Made by a program: the position numbers and the translations under genes. A stretch of DNA of 64,000 nt from Helochares maculicollis (Eukaryota > Arthropoda > Insecta > Coleoptera > Hydrophilidae), in the NCBI GenBank assembly GCA_033557835.1, contig JAWQRO010000051.1:1-64000 (forward strand), given 5' to 3'. The notes below the pieces were generated by a model. It did not search any database and was not told the origin of the DNA. It saw nothing but the letters and a program-made list of their open reading frames with translations. Positions 21,612 through 33,745 of this stretch are shown here, one piece after another; within the stretch, counting starts at the first letter, position 1; each line of letters starts with the position of its first letter.

Positions 21612-24029
21612 GCCTCCTTCAAAACCTTTCATACTAATCTTCTTTTAAAAGCAAAATTCTTTTGCCTGCTGCGCCTAAATATTTGCAAAATCAGCTAATC
21701 TGATTTAAATCACGCTGGGAAAGGTAAAAAGCCTTTTGGGCATGAAAAATATTCCGCCCAGACGCTACTAGTTCATGAAAACACAGCTTATTACTATTAG
21801 CATAAGCTGAAAACTATTTTTATAAGGTTTCTCGTGATGTAAATTTATGCTTGTACATTGGCTATATATCATCCCCCTAATGTTAATGAACAACCCATCA
21901 ATCCAATTACGTGAATTATCTCTTGACGTCCGGCATCTAATAATGTAAACCACTGTTTGTAATTCTAATTGTAATTACTAGAGGGTATTAGTGGTGCTAT
22001 GGCGACGTCAGATAGGGTTCGAAAATTGATGAGCAGGGATGAAACATTGAACATCGGTCATCGGGTGGTGTCTTGATTATATAAACTGCCAATGAACCTG
22101 GGAATACGCGCGTCAATCACACGGTGAACACGTGGGTTAACGTGTGTAAGCTCCTATATTACTGTAACAGCATTGTTTACAGCCAGCCTTCCCCGTCAAC
22201 CTTGTTATCTCGTTTAATAACGGGCATTTTTCTGTAATGATGCATTATCCAAACCTTTTGTAAAGAAAATGATTGATAATAGGGTGTTATTAATGTATTA
22301 TCTAGTTGTCTCAAGGTTTTTGGTGGATTTTATACTAGGTGTACATCAGTTCTTTTAGTTTCACTTTAAGCTATGTAAATCAATACAATCAATTTGCGGG
22401 ATATATCTTTGTTAACGATAATAAAATACAAAATTATGGCAACAAAATAGGTTGATATTAATTTCGAAAAATACGATATTTGATTATCTTTAAACAATTT
22501 AACGATATGTTGGAAAATTGGTTATTAAAATTAATTAGGTAGAATTACTTTCTTACAGTAATATCAGAAGATCCTTTATAAGTAGAATTAATCACATGAA
22601 TGTGCAAATAAAAATGTAAAAAACAAGAATTTTGCAGGGCAAATGTGGTATTTAAATAAAATAGTACAAAGTACAGAGGAAGCAAATTGTTAAAAATCAA
22701 AATAAAACCATATAAACACTGTATTAAAAATCACATCAGTGTCGGTATCAGTATAAAAAGAACATTGCAATTATCCTTGCCTAAACAGCCAATAATAGTT
22801 TAGCAGTGGAAAATGAAACAGATTATTTAAATTTAAATATGCAGTAGAAACTCATTTTGATGAAAAAATACGCTTTCAGTTTATACAACATAATTATTTA
22901 TATTCGGTCTAGCTTATAACATACAAAATGTTGGTTGTTCTACAAGTCTGTTATAGTGATAGGATTCAAAATAATCAAATATTATTTTTTTATGTCAATA
23001 TACAGGATGTCAACTGTTTCCGATCCGAGAACTATTACAATCAGTAGAAAACGATTCGCTATTTTTGGCAAAGAGAACTAGAGATCAGGGTTGTTTTTGT
23101 TTGTACATCAAAAATGATAAATTTGATTACGTTAGACGCTTGTAACTTTCAATAGAAAATAAATAATTATAAACAGTTAGATGGCTTACTAGATTTCGAT
23201 AGCATATTAGCTTTAATTACATATTGAGCAAACATGCGCAGCTTTTCTTGCCTTAGTAAATGACATTTATTCAGATATTAGTTTATAGGATGCTTGCTAC
23301 CCGGCCTACTTTTTAATTTTTCTTCTTTAAATTTGCAAAGAGTGTTTAGTAGTTCATCGTTTAAAGTTTAAATGTTTTATAGTTAGCCAATAATATGACT
23401 CTTTAAATACAACATAGACGAAATAACAATTCCAGATAGGCTTAAATGTATGCGCACAACTGCTTTGTTAATTTAAATTTAACGTATAAAATTGTAAATA
23501 GATACAAAGTGACTTATTACTTATATTAAAATTTTTATAATGAATTGAAATTAAAAATCAAGCAAGTATGTCTCGGCTCTCCATTTTTAGGGTTTTTAAA
23601 TTCATCTTTAATAAATTCAGGAGTACGTTTTGGCTTGACTGTGATTCTTTCAGTCAGCAATCAAACTCCAAATGGTGATAGAATTTTCTCACAAATCTTA
23701 TATGTGAGCAGCAAGGGCAATTTGTTCTATGTAAAGATTCTACTGTAAGAGCTAAGAAATGTACTGGTGTTGTAACATAACGTTTATGATTTACTAAGGT
23801 ATTGCTTAGATCTCTTGTACTATGATCTGATCTACATATCATCGTTAACACACTAACACACGTATTATGAGTTTTCTGAGCCCAAACGTTGAGCGAATGA
23901 ATTAGTTCTTTCTCTTGAGGGCTCTTCCGACGTTAGTACTAGGTTTGGTAGCTTTGACTTTAGGATGGATAAGGCGTTATTTTATTGAAATCTTATTTTT
24001 TTGACACATAGTTGTGAGGTCTCAGTGAA

Positions 24030-24995
24030 AGAAACTGTTTTTACATTCCCATATTATTATACGAAGTATAGTAAAGGGAAGGTACTAGGATCATGAAAAA
24101 CTTCAACCTCGAGATTATGACGGATCTCCATGTTTTAAGTGCCTCTCAATCCATTTTGATCATTTTTGGCATGTTGTCTGTATGTGTGTGTATCTGTGTG
24201 TATGTAAACACGATAGCGGCGAGACCGTTTAAGGTAAAGCGACGAAGCTTGGCATACGGCTATTATCAAAAATACTTAGATCTGTATCAACTTTTGAGGC
24301 ATGTAGGACTACCGAAAGTATCTGTTTACCTACACAGTTTTGAAATTTTTTCAGGTAGAGTAGTTTTTAAAATTAAAATATCAGATTGAAATTTGGTGCA
24401 CATCTTAAATATCACAAAAACCTGACAGATACAAATTTTCAACATGATCGGAGCACCACAAGTGCTATTTTTTTAATATTGAAAATTCTAATTTTAGTAG
24501 GCATTGAAATAAAAAAAATACAAAAATGTTACAAAATGGTAAACATGGAAAATATAGCAATGACAAATAAATTTGAAAACTGGAAGTGGGACTTAACCGT
24601 CATAAATTTAATGTTTTTGTTACAAATTTATATTCTAAAATTGGATCCTTCCTTTCGTTATGAATTCACATTTAAATTTGAAGCTTTCGCGAATATTGTT
24701 TACAATAGCTCGATATTACAGATCCGTTAAGAGTCACTTCTGACGATCCTTCTTATAAAATGAAGCGAAACCGCTACTAAATAGCGTTTTATTCATAAAA
24801 CTAACATCAAACAAATAAAATACGCTATAAAAAATAAAATAATTATATATATTAATGTGTTGAATATAATCATTGACGTATAAGTAAATTATAAATATTG
24901 AAAGTTTTGCTTTTATTTTGAAAGCGCATGAAGGTGTTTGTAGTTTTGATATTTTTAATCGCAGGTACTTTTATGCAGTACAAATATTTGCATAT
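24030..24995 (+). repeat. Interspersed repeat family R2, long copy
   Basis: Aligns with 38,905-39,890 in the same orientation and with the reverse complement of 51,000-51,975. The left part has the ATACGAAGTATAGTAAAGGG palindrome-containing start, then CCTCGAGATT and GACGGAT blocks, a GT-rich microsatellite (about 24,180-24,208), and AACACGATAGCGGC. The right part has CTTTTATTTTGAAAGCGCATG and GCAGGTACTTTTATGCAGTA. The short frames inside it are not conserved among copies as proteins. The class is unknown; I see no terminal inverted repeat or poly(A) end. Confidence 0.75.
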
Positions 24996-27900
24996 CAGAC
25001 ACACTTGGAGCACTAAGAATGCTTCTCAAATCTTTACTGTAAACTATTTCAATATTGCTTCAGCAGCCTCACCCACATATTTATGATATACACGCATTGT
25101 CAGTTTAGACATAATGCTCATCAACCAATACTTTTATCTTCTATCTGATCAATGTTGGAAAACATTATTAAAAAATACACCGTCAGAACTATTTCAGAAT
25201 TTACTTTCATGAATGAATCGCACGATTTTGTCAGGATCTTTTTAAAAACCATCTCCTATACTCCGAATTTTCTAGACTAACTTAAAAGCATCTATCTTAT
25301 AGATTCTTTTAGATCTATTTTTTTCTGTTATTTCCAGAATTCAACGGAAATATTTATGAGCATCAAGAAGTATCCAGAATAGCTTGATGTATAGCTAAAA
25401 TACAAAATTACATTTCTTTCTCTTATTTTCGACATCATGCTAATTTATAAAATAGCCAAACGTAACAGTTCTTTTAAAAAATTCGGAAAACATATATAAC
25501 AAACATATTTTATAAGTTAAATGCAAAACTAGGTACTGACTACTAATGAATATCGATAATCTTATAGAAATATCTATTCAATACTACGATTACAATTATT
25601 TGAGACTGATTGTGATTAAAATTACAGATGCAGAAACCAAACTAAAATTTAAAGTCTCTTGAACACTTCAGTTTTAGGCAAGAACTAGAATTATAATAAA
25701 TTGCATAATTTTAAGATGAAGCTGTACTTAAAACTATTAATGTGTATATTGCCAAATGACTTCAAAGCAAGAAGATAAAACTTTTATAAGCAGTATCTAA
25801 TGTTTAACGCTTGTTCATAGTTTTCAACTAGTTTCACATTTTGCTGGAAATCCATATTTATAATAATCATGTACAAAAGTGTTCAGGACAATATAATAGA
25901 TCGTTGGGTTGCTGATAAACATAAAATTAAGGATATTGCTTTGGCAAATTATTTAAAATCTATCAATTAATTGCATACAAAGCGCAATTGATTATATAAT
26001 TATATAAGAAGAAGTAGCTTCGTAACATGAGCATCGTTAATATTTTTTATTATCCAACGTTGCAATCCTAAAAATTGTGAAGCAAATTACTCTTATTAAA
26101 TAATTTGCACTATATGAGAAACTTAAAGGTGAAGATCGCATGGAATATTATAACTAAAAGCAACTTGAGGAGCACCCTACTGAGGTAATCGATATACTCC
26201 ACCCAATATGCAAAGTCATTAATAATGGTTAGCTTTACTATAGCTATCATTCATTTGAACAAGACTGTTCCAAAAGAACAATAAAATTATAATCTAAATA
26301 ATAACAGATTCCCAAAACATTATTTTCAAATCGATAACATGTTATTCAAAGGCGCTATACTTGATTATAGATAATACATATGTAAGAATGTAAATATTCA
26401 ACTACAATTTTCGTTCATAAACAAACTCACTCTTCAATAACACTGAAGGCGCCTAAATATCTACACCTCCACAATATTCAGAAATCCCAAGCGCCCAAAC
26501 TTGGAGAACCACTTCATGAGTCGCACCGCTATAAAAGTTAAGAAACATTTACCAACTAACCTGAATACGGAATTGACCTTTTTGCGGCCTAAGTCAATGG
26601 GCATCAACATATCTCCAAGGACGGTAAATAATCCAAGAGGAAAGAGGGCTCCTGTACATACTCGACTCTATTATTATGTAGACACAGCGGGCACTTGAGA
26701 AATACACAGCTTCTACCTGACACACACCTTTCAGCCTCGTTTGTCTCGGTTTCTTTGCACTCTTACCTTCTAAATAGGGTCGCTCCTTCGAGGAGCAGAC
26801 GTATAAAACTTCAAATTTCGCAACGATATGATTTTTAATGTAAGTTGGGGGGCAACCTTTTAACCTCAGATGTAATTTTAAGAGACCATTTTTATTTATA
26901 CGCAGCGAGGGATAAGTAACGTATTTTATTATAGTGAAAAATTAAATGTATTTTGACTGCTCCAAAATTGCCATACCTAAAATTTAACCACCGGAAATAA
27001 TGATTCTGTCAGAACAAATTTTCTGCTACTTACCTCGCTTTATGCACCTTAGAATGCTGCAGCAGAAAGGATTCTATTGTGTATCAATTTTTGCAAGTTA
27101 AAATTTTATACCGCAAAATGTCAAGATATTTTGAATGGATTTAATAGCCAGAACAGGGGAACGCTTTAGTTATTGTTACCCAGTTTATTACGCCCCTTTC
27201 ATATTCGTATATATTCACGTAACAGCAAATAAATCAGCAAATTAATTTAGCAGATGGCTTCATATTTTTTATTGTAAATTGGAAATGTTCATTTTTTTTA
27301 TCTAATATTTTGCCAACGTCCATTTATGGCTCCACATTTGCAATACTATCGCTTAACGATTTTCAAGCTCTAAGTCATTCATAAATCATTACACTTCATC
27401 GAACAAACTCATTCTTCCTAATTTTAAATTGATATCGATTATTTTATCCACTCAGTGCACTGAAGACATGTAAGAAGTCAGTCCAAGCAACTCTACAATT
27501 TTAAACTGTATTCGTTAATCCGTTTCAAACCAGGAGGAAGTGGAGTCCTTCTAAGGTTTCTCTCCGTTACTTTGGCTGTAAGTAAAAACTGCTGGCTGGC
27601 ATCACTATTTGAGTGTACACGCATGGGTATTATAGTGCGTGAGCCACATCCGGTGGGGCATTGGTTGGCTTCAGTCGACAAGTCCCCACGCTCCAACAAT
27701 TTCGATGAGTATCAAAAAGCCCATCCAATCCCACTCTAGGGCTTCCGTTGTGTTATCAATAATTGATGTTAAAGGTGTCTTTTAAATAATGCCATCAGTA
27801 ATCCAATTTTATAAGCTATCTTTCCTATATAAAACTTGTTAGGAAGAATCATGTTACATCATTAACCTCAATTTATGTGAAGTCATCCTATGAAATGAAC

Positions 27901-30746
27901 TCTCTTTTAACTGATAGCCCTTTACGTATAAAATATACCTTCAGGTCATCTTCCTAATTTTGCATATTTAACAACTTGCTAATCCACATTTGGAGTTAGC
28001 ATATATTTGTGGTAGTTTTTGCTAAAACTCCGCTACACAGAATCCAACCTCTACTGACCTGCTTAATTATTAACTCCCTCTTGAAATACATAAGCCAACA
28101 CATGCCACAACTTATCCTGGGGGACTTGAACTGGCAAATAATTCAGCTAAAATCAAGACTCATAAAATATTAGCGTCAAGCATGCTATTCACTCACACCC
28201 TGCCTACAATTGTAGAATTCATAGATTTTCAAATTTAGTGGAATTTCTTAAATTTTCGGCGAAAGCTTCATTGCCATCATTTTAGATAATGTTCGCATTT
28301 GTTCATATTCATATTTAGGTTTTTTTGTAATCAATAGTTCACAGCTTTGAGTCTCTCAAAAAACTAAGTCAATTTCCATTTCTTAGCAAGAAAGAGTACG
28401 ATTCAATTTGAGCATCTAGATTATTATGCGCTTTAACGACTGTCATGTAAAGTACGTGGCCAAGAAGTAAAATGCAAAGTGGAATAAGATTGTCAACAAA
28501 TACATACATAAAATGTTGATTCCTCGGACTAAACCCGACAAATTATCCTTTGTTTGATATTCATAAATTTAGACAAAATTTAAAATATAAATGAAACCCC
28601 GGCGGTCGTTCATCACGCACCATAAATTGCAAATAAAAACAAAGCTCCATCAAGTGGTAGCATTTAGTTACCGGTTTTTGGCTGCGTCATGGTGGTCAAT
28701 GTCCCTTTTCATCAATGACGAGACCCTTTAATCAAGTCGATATCAGAATTCAACCACCCGCACAACTAGTATGGATTAAAAAAGAAAATTGAATAAAAAA
28801 TGTCGATTTCAGCCGCCATCTGCTGTGTGCCATCATCTTATATCAATTCCACTTTTTCACGTCCACGTTGGTTAATGAGGTGTTACAAGTCAATAAATTT
28901 TCAATATGAATAATGTCGACGGGAATGTTTGGTTTCGGTGACGGGTTCTTTCGGAAGGTTGGAGATTTAATCTTATTCTGTTTCGATAAGATTTTCACTT
29001 TAAACAAATAAAACCTGTAGAAAATAGGTGTGCGCACTTATGGCTTCAACGACAAATGCACAATCAACCAAAATGATTATTCTCAGCATGTAGATTTCCA
29101 CTAAAGTTCAGAAAATGATATAATAATAGACCCTCTAGGTCGACTAAATAGGAATGGCCACCTAAATAAGTACAAGTACTATTTTGCAATGGCTCAGTAA
29201 GTGTTCCACTGGAAGTAAAATGTATTTTTAAAAACTTGTAAGGCTATTTCGCTAAAGTATTGTTATCGACAAAAGGAACATCATTAAAACGAATGAAACT
29301 AATCGCTGTTAAGTACACAACGTGCACAGTTAATTTGAAAGGCCCTCGCCGTCGAAACAAAGAAAAACTACCGATTCCACGCAAAAACTCTCAAGTTACA
29401 CAAAAATGAACAATCAGAGGCACATTACGTCGAGAAGGCGAATGTCCCTACAAATTTCCCTCAATTCCTCTAAAAAAAAAGACACACTGGGATATAACCT
29501 GTGTGATCACATAAAACACGCTATTTAAACTATTAAGCAGGGCCTTGATAAAGAAGTAGGGACAGCGATCGACAGGCTCCATTGTGCACATCTATAGCAA
29601 CAATGGATGGTCGTGATTATCGGAGGATGCTCAAAAATAGATCAGGTTACGCGGACCATTCGACAATATAGAATCCACAGCCTGTTGAAGCTTACAAGAT
29701 GCTATCAAAGCTGTAGTTCTTTTTTTGTTGTGTACGAGCGCACGGCAGTCCGCTGACTATCCAAGCTTACGTTAATCCCTCTTTAAATATTTATGAGTCT
29801 GTGCAGCATGTGACTTATTAAATAATAATTATGTATTTTTTACACCAGATTTAACAGTAAAAGATTATTTTTTATGCGTTTGCTACGACGAAATAAATAC
29901 TTGTTTACTGCTAATTATGTATTTTATACCTAAAATTAAATTAATTATTAATCATTAAATTGTTGTGGCAATATTTATTTTATAATGTGGATAATTGTTG
30001 TGTTTGTTGGTTAGTTATTCTCAATTACCATTAAATCAATATGCTAGAGAAAATTTACATTGAAACCATGTTCTTATTATTTCCCCTTCAGCTAGAGTTT
30101 TGAATATTTCTGCAATTAAGATTTTTGTATCAAATATTTATTTTTTCAATTGTCCAATTATTTAGTTAACTTCAAATATCTTTTTGTAATTGTGATTAAA
30201 ATTTTAGATTGTGCTCATTAATACATCCAGGCTACATTTTTGTCTAAGACACTAGAATTAGTTTAGAAAGTCCAACTAAGGATAGAACCTTCAATATTTA
30301 TAAATAAACTTAATTTTGGATTTACCTATAGCAGCCGATTTACTTAGTAAACAGTTTTTAAATCATCAAGAACAAAGTTTGTACATGCTAAGTTTCTTAA
30401 AATAACATTTTGTCCACTTGTTAGCCATTGGGATTAACAATGTGGTTTCGAGTCCGTACAACGCCCGTTGCTTGGTGTTAAAGAATGAACGCTTAATTGT
30501 CGATATTTAATACAAGATTTGTTTTGACTTTGTACTTTGGATCTGAAATGTCCAAAATTTTGGGTTTTTAAGGTGACAGGCAATAAAGGTTTTCATCAAG
30601 ACGTGGATACAAGCCATATTAATATCATAAAAGTTGATATACATACTAAAAAGGATGTTGAAAGAAAACTCTAGTCAAAAGATTTAAATCAAATAATCGT
30701 AGTAATGCAAGTGCCACGATATAATGTTAGCTGTAAAGCCGTAATA
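24996..30746. other. Intergenic desert with several GC-elevated blocks
   Basis: Mostly AT-rich. Denser blocks occur at about 26,450-26,800, 27,480-27,740 and 28,590-28,770. The 27,493-27,699 block encodes a 68-codon frame on the minus strand ending before a TAG, with no recognised domain. These could be conserved non-coding elements or untranslated exons. No RNA gene or repeat copy was recognised. Confidence 0.35.
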
Positions 30747-31913
30747 CTAGGCTGCTCAATAAATTGTCCGGTCTATAAGAAAGGAAGTTGCGACTAGCCT
30801 AATTTTTTTATGTTGGTACACTCTTCATATGATCATATGTGAAGTTTAATTTTAATCTGTCAATTCATTCTTTATTTACAGATTTTTTTTTAATTTAAAA
30901 ATCAAGTATCGTGCAACGATGGAATTTTTATTTGTGGAAGGTTTAAAAGTAAAGGAAATTATTGACCGAATGTTGATAGTGTGTAAGGATTTTTTGCCTT
31001 CAATTAGTACAATAGAAAGATGGGTTGCTGTATTTAAACATGGTCATACAAGCCTTGAAGACGATCCACGTCAGGGGCGTCCAAAAACAGCAACACCAGA
31101 AATCGTAGAAAAATACAGGATATCATATTGGAAAATCGACGAGTGACTGAAAGACAATTTGTAGAAGCATTACGCACAGTGGGTGCCGCATTCTCTAACA
31201 ATAGAACAAAAACACATTTGAATGCGACTTTCTCAACAACATTTAGAGCGTTTTCGAAATGATAAAGTGGATTTTGTGAGTCGATTCATTACTAAGGATG
31301 AGAGTTGGGTCTATCACCATGATCCTGAATAAAAACAAGAGGCTAAAGAGCAGTGTGAATCTAGTTTTTCGGCTTCGAAACGGTTTCGTGTCCAGAAATC
31401 GGCCAAGAAGGTGTTCGCGTCAGGTTTTTGGGATGTGTTTGTGTACTACTTGCAAACTGGCATAACAATAAACTCTGAATATTATTGTAACCTTTTAGAC
31501 CAGCAGAAGAAAAAAAATCATGAAAAAAATACCCGGTTTGCAGAAGAAGAAAGTCCATTTAAATCAGGATAATACTCCGTGTCACAAGAACATTTTGACA
31601 ACGGCTAAAATCCATGAATGAAAGTTCAAATTGTTGGAGCATCCACCGTATTCACTAGCGACTTCATCTTTTTCCAGACCAGGAAAAAATTCATGCGAAT
31701 AAAGCGTTTCTTATCAAATGATGAGGTTATAACAGATGTGAAAGCATATTTTGCAGCCCCCCCCAGATTCTCACTTTCGGGATGGAAATCATAAATTGGA
31801 ATCTCGTTAGAACAAGTGTATTGATGTTCAGGGAGAGTATACTGAATAATAAAGTGTATTTCTAACCATAAAATTGTGTTTTTCTGTTGAGCCAAAAACT
31901 TATTAAAACCTAG
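30747..31913 (+). mobile_element. Mariner element C (inactive, different lineage from A/B)
   Basis: Flanking TA dinucleotides lie at 30,745-30,746 and 31,914-31,915. The outer bases match as an inverted pair: CTAGG at the left, and CTAGG again when the right end is reverse-complemented. The inner TIR is poorly preserved. The interior encodes a decayed mariner transposase unlike that of elements A and B, so this is a separate invasion. The length of about 1.17 kb is close to full size. Confidence 0.82.
30919..31868 (+). pseudogene. Mariner transposase pseudogene (element C)
   Basis: The ATG at 30,919 opens a 75-codon frame (MEFLFVEGLKVKEIIDRM...) containing the N-terminal helix-turn-helix and the linker motif TSLEDDPRQGRPKTA. 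Homology continues in other frames: RLSQQHLERFRNDKVDF near 31,222, then TKDESWVYHHDPE with the first catalytic Asp near 31,291, and an FASGFWDVF and INSEYYCNLLDQQK stretch near 31,411-31,505. A TAA interrupts the frame at about 31,330, and the second-Asp region near 31,565-31,590 is frame-disrupted. It is clearly dead. Confidence 0.87.
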
Positions 31914-31989
31914 TATTTATTTCTAACATTCAAAATCTCAAGATTGATAACATAATTTATCATATTATATCATTATATGATTAATGATT

Positions 31990-32290
31990 TATGATCTTTG
32001 TCAATTGCGCTCACAGCATAGAATTTTCAAAGTGCTTTGTTGTGTTGTTGATTTTATTTTTGAATTATATTGAATTTAAGTACATTCTTTTTGAAGATGT
32101 TGATCCTGGCTTAATAAAGGGTGGAAGAATATATGTTGGATTAGGAAGACATTTGTTTATTTTTCTTGTGGAAAATTGGAATCTCGTTGCAACAAGTGTT
32201 TTGGTGTTCATGGAGACTATACTGAATAATAAAATGTATTTAAAATTTAAGAAAAAATCGGTTTTCTTATCGAACCGCAAAAATTATTAT
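31990..32290 (+). mobile_element. Second, partial relic of a mariner C-type 3' end
   Basis: The segment AAATTGGAATCTCGTTGCAACAAG onward (about 32,173-32,250) closely repeats the end of element C at 31,792-31,862, in the same orientation about 380 bp downstream. The upstream part of the copy is unrecognisable. The 167-codon open frame over 31,991-32,494 runs through this relic in a chance frame. Confidence 0.6.
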
Positions 32291-33340
32291 CTAGTCTATA
32301 TCTGCTTTTGCCGTATAAATTCCGATGTTCACAGAAAATGGTATATCTCGATAATCAACTTTGATTTAACAAGACGCAAAGCTTTCCATATTTTCAAGAA
32401 TTGCTTTACTAAATTAGCTTTTTCGGTGATATCTATTGCCATTGTGATAGCAATTATTAAATGTAGCATGTGGATAGAAATGATTTTTTTTTAATTTGAC
32501 GAAGATAATTAGAATTGTTTACCAATATTATGCAATTTCATGCCCGAGCAATTCAATGTAATCTAGCTTTACAATTTTCTACAATATATTATTTATTTAT
32601 TGTAAAATACATCTTTTACACGAATCTCCTCAGCGCAAAAACTCGAAAGTATTGCAAATTCCTTCAATTGTGGCCACCGGTGGCCACGCGGTGCTTAACG
32701 TATAGTATGTGGTAAGTTTTTAAAACAATTTGCATAGATTTCGTTTCAAGAAAATTGTTTTCAGAGTAGATAAATAGCTGAAGGATATGAATAATGATTT
32801 TTAGTCACATCGTATCTTGTAGCGTTTTGCAATTTTCTGCCAAGGATGCGGTCCATTCGTTACGCAATTCGTACTTTTAAAGTAAAAAATATTACGCTCT
32901 TGTCTTTAGTATGAAAGTTGCTTTTATTATCTATGCCAAACTCATTATAAATTAAACTGTTTTGTAACAGTAGATTACTGGTGTCAGCTTTTGGCGAAAG
33001 AAATATTAAATTAGTTAGTTAAGCTCACACTTAAAGAGGTAAAAGCTTCCAAGTTCATTTACTACATATTCTTCATTTTCTAAAGAGGTGAGATTGTTTC
33101 TAAACGTTAAAATGCCAGCGGGATTCATTAACTATTGCTTCGATTTACTTTTCATAGTAAAGTTGAACTTTACTAAAGTTTTTGTAAGACTAATAAATGT
33201 CTTCTCAGGGTTAATCTGTTTCGACTCGGATGTGTGGTAGACGTAGTAAAGACAAATTTAATTATTTTAGTTTTAAGTTGCATTTTCAGAATATTTATGA
33301 TTTATTCGTGAAATAGAAACCGTACATTTTGTCATCTAAG
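32291..33340. other. AT-rich intergenic stretch, nothing recognised
   Basis: No supported coding, RNA or repeat feature. The short palindromic run CCACCGGTGGCCACGCGGTG near 32,675 stands out only by composition. Confidence 0.45.
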
Positions 33341-33344
33341 CACT

Positions 33345-33745
33345 TCTAACGTATTATTTGCTTGTTTTGCGATATGTGGTCGAGCATTGTCGTGCAGTAA
33401 AATCACTTTGTCTTGTTTGTTGGCACGAATAGGACGTAGCTCGTTCAATGCATGGATCAAATATATGAATTGTTGTTAGATATCGTTCTGTAGTAATGGT
33501 TTTGTTTGGTTTTAGCATTTCTGATCTCACCAAATGCAAAACCTAACCTTACTCCCATAAATGTTTCGTTTTGCTGTTGATGTGGATGATTTATCTAGAC
33601 GAACTCATGATTTTTTGCGATTAAGGTTATCGTATTAAATCAATTTTTCATTGTTAGTCACAATTTGGTTCAAAAATGTCATTTTCGGAGTCATGTAAGC
33701 AACGTATTGCAAACAATTGATTTGAGCACCTTGAGTGATGTTTAA
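33345..33745 (-). pseudogene. Mariner transposase fragment D
   Basis: Read on the minus strand, successive frames give EMLKPNKTITTERY (near 33,515), then ALNELRPIRANKQDKVILLHDNARPHIAK (near 33,365-33,450, first residues only quoted in part here as motif). This is the region before and including the second catalytic Asp, preserved as HDNARPH. Both ends of the transposon are missing, and the frame is broken several times. Its sequence differs from A/B and C, so it is a third mariner lineage. Confidence 0.78.

Larger units (their letters stand above)
18641..24030. other. Intergenic, AT-rich, with a tandem duplication and two unassigned blocks
   Basis: Contains the duplication at 19,741-19,949 and GC-elevated blocks at about 20,880-21,230, 21,393-21,611 and 21,970-22,210. 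The first block gives a 115-codon frame on the minus strand (20,878-21,225) without a recognised domain. The block near 21,970-22,210 holds a CACGTG E-box at 22,128-22,133 and may be regulatory. A TACAGGATGTCAACTG motif near 23,003 looks like a transposon end but has no partner. The rest shows nothing. Confidence 0.4.

Noticed and set aside
24093..24730. Two adjacent open frames (98 and 114 codons) inside the R2 repeat
   Set aside because: The frames are broken in the other R2 copies, so they are not conserved as proteins.
31991..32494. 167-codon hydrophobic frame resembling a membrane protein
   Set aside because: It runs through a mariner relic in an unrelated frame; hydrophobicity follows from T-rich codons.
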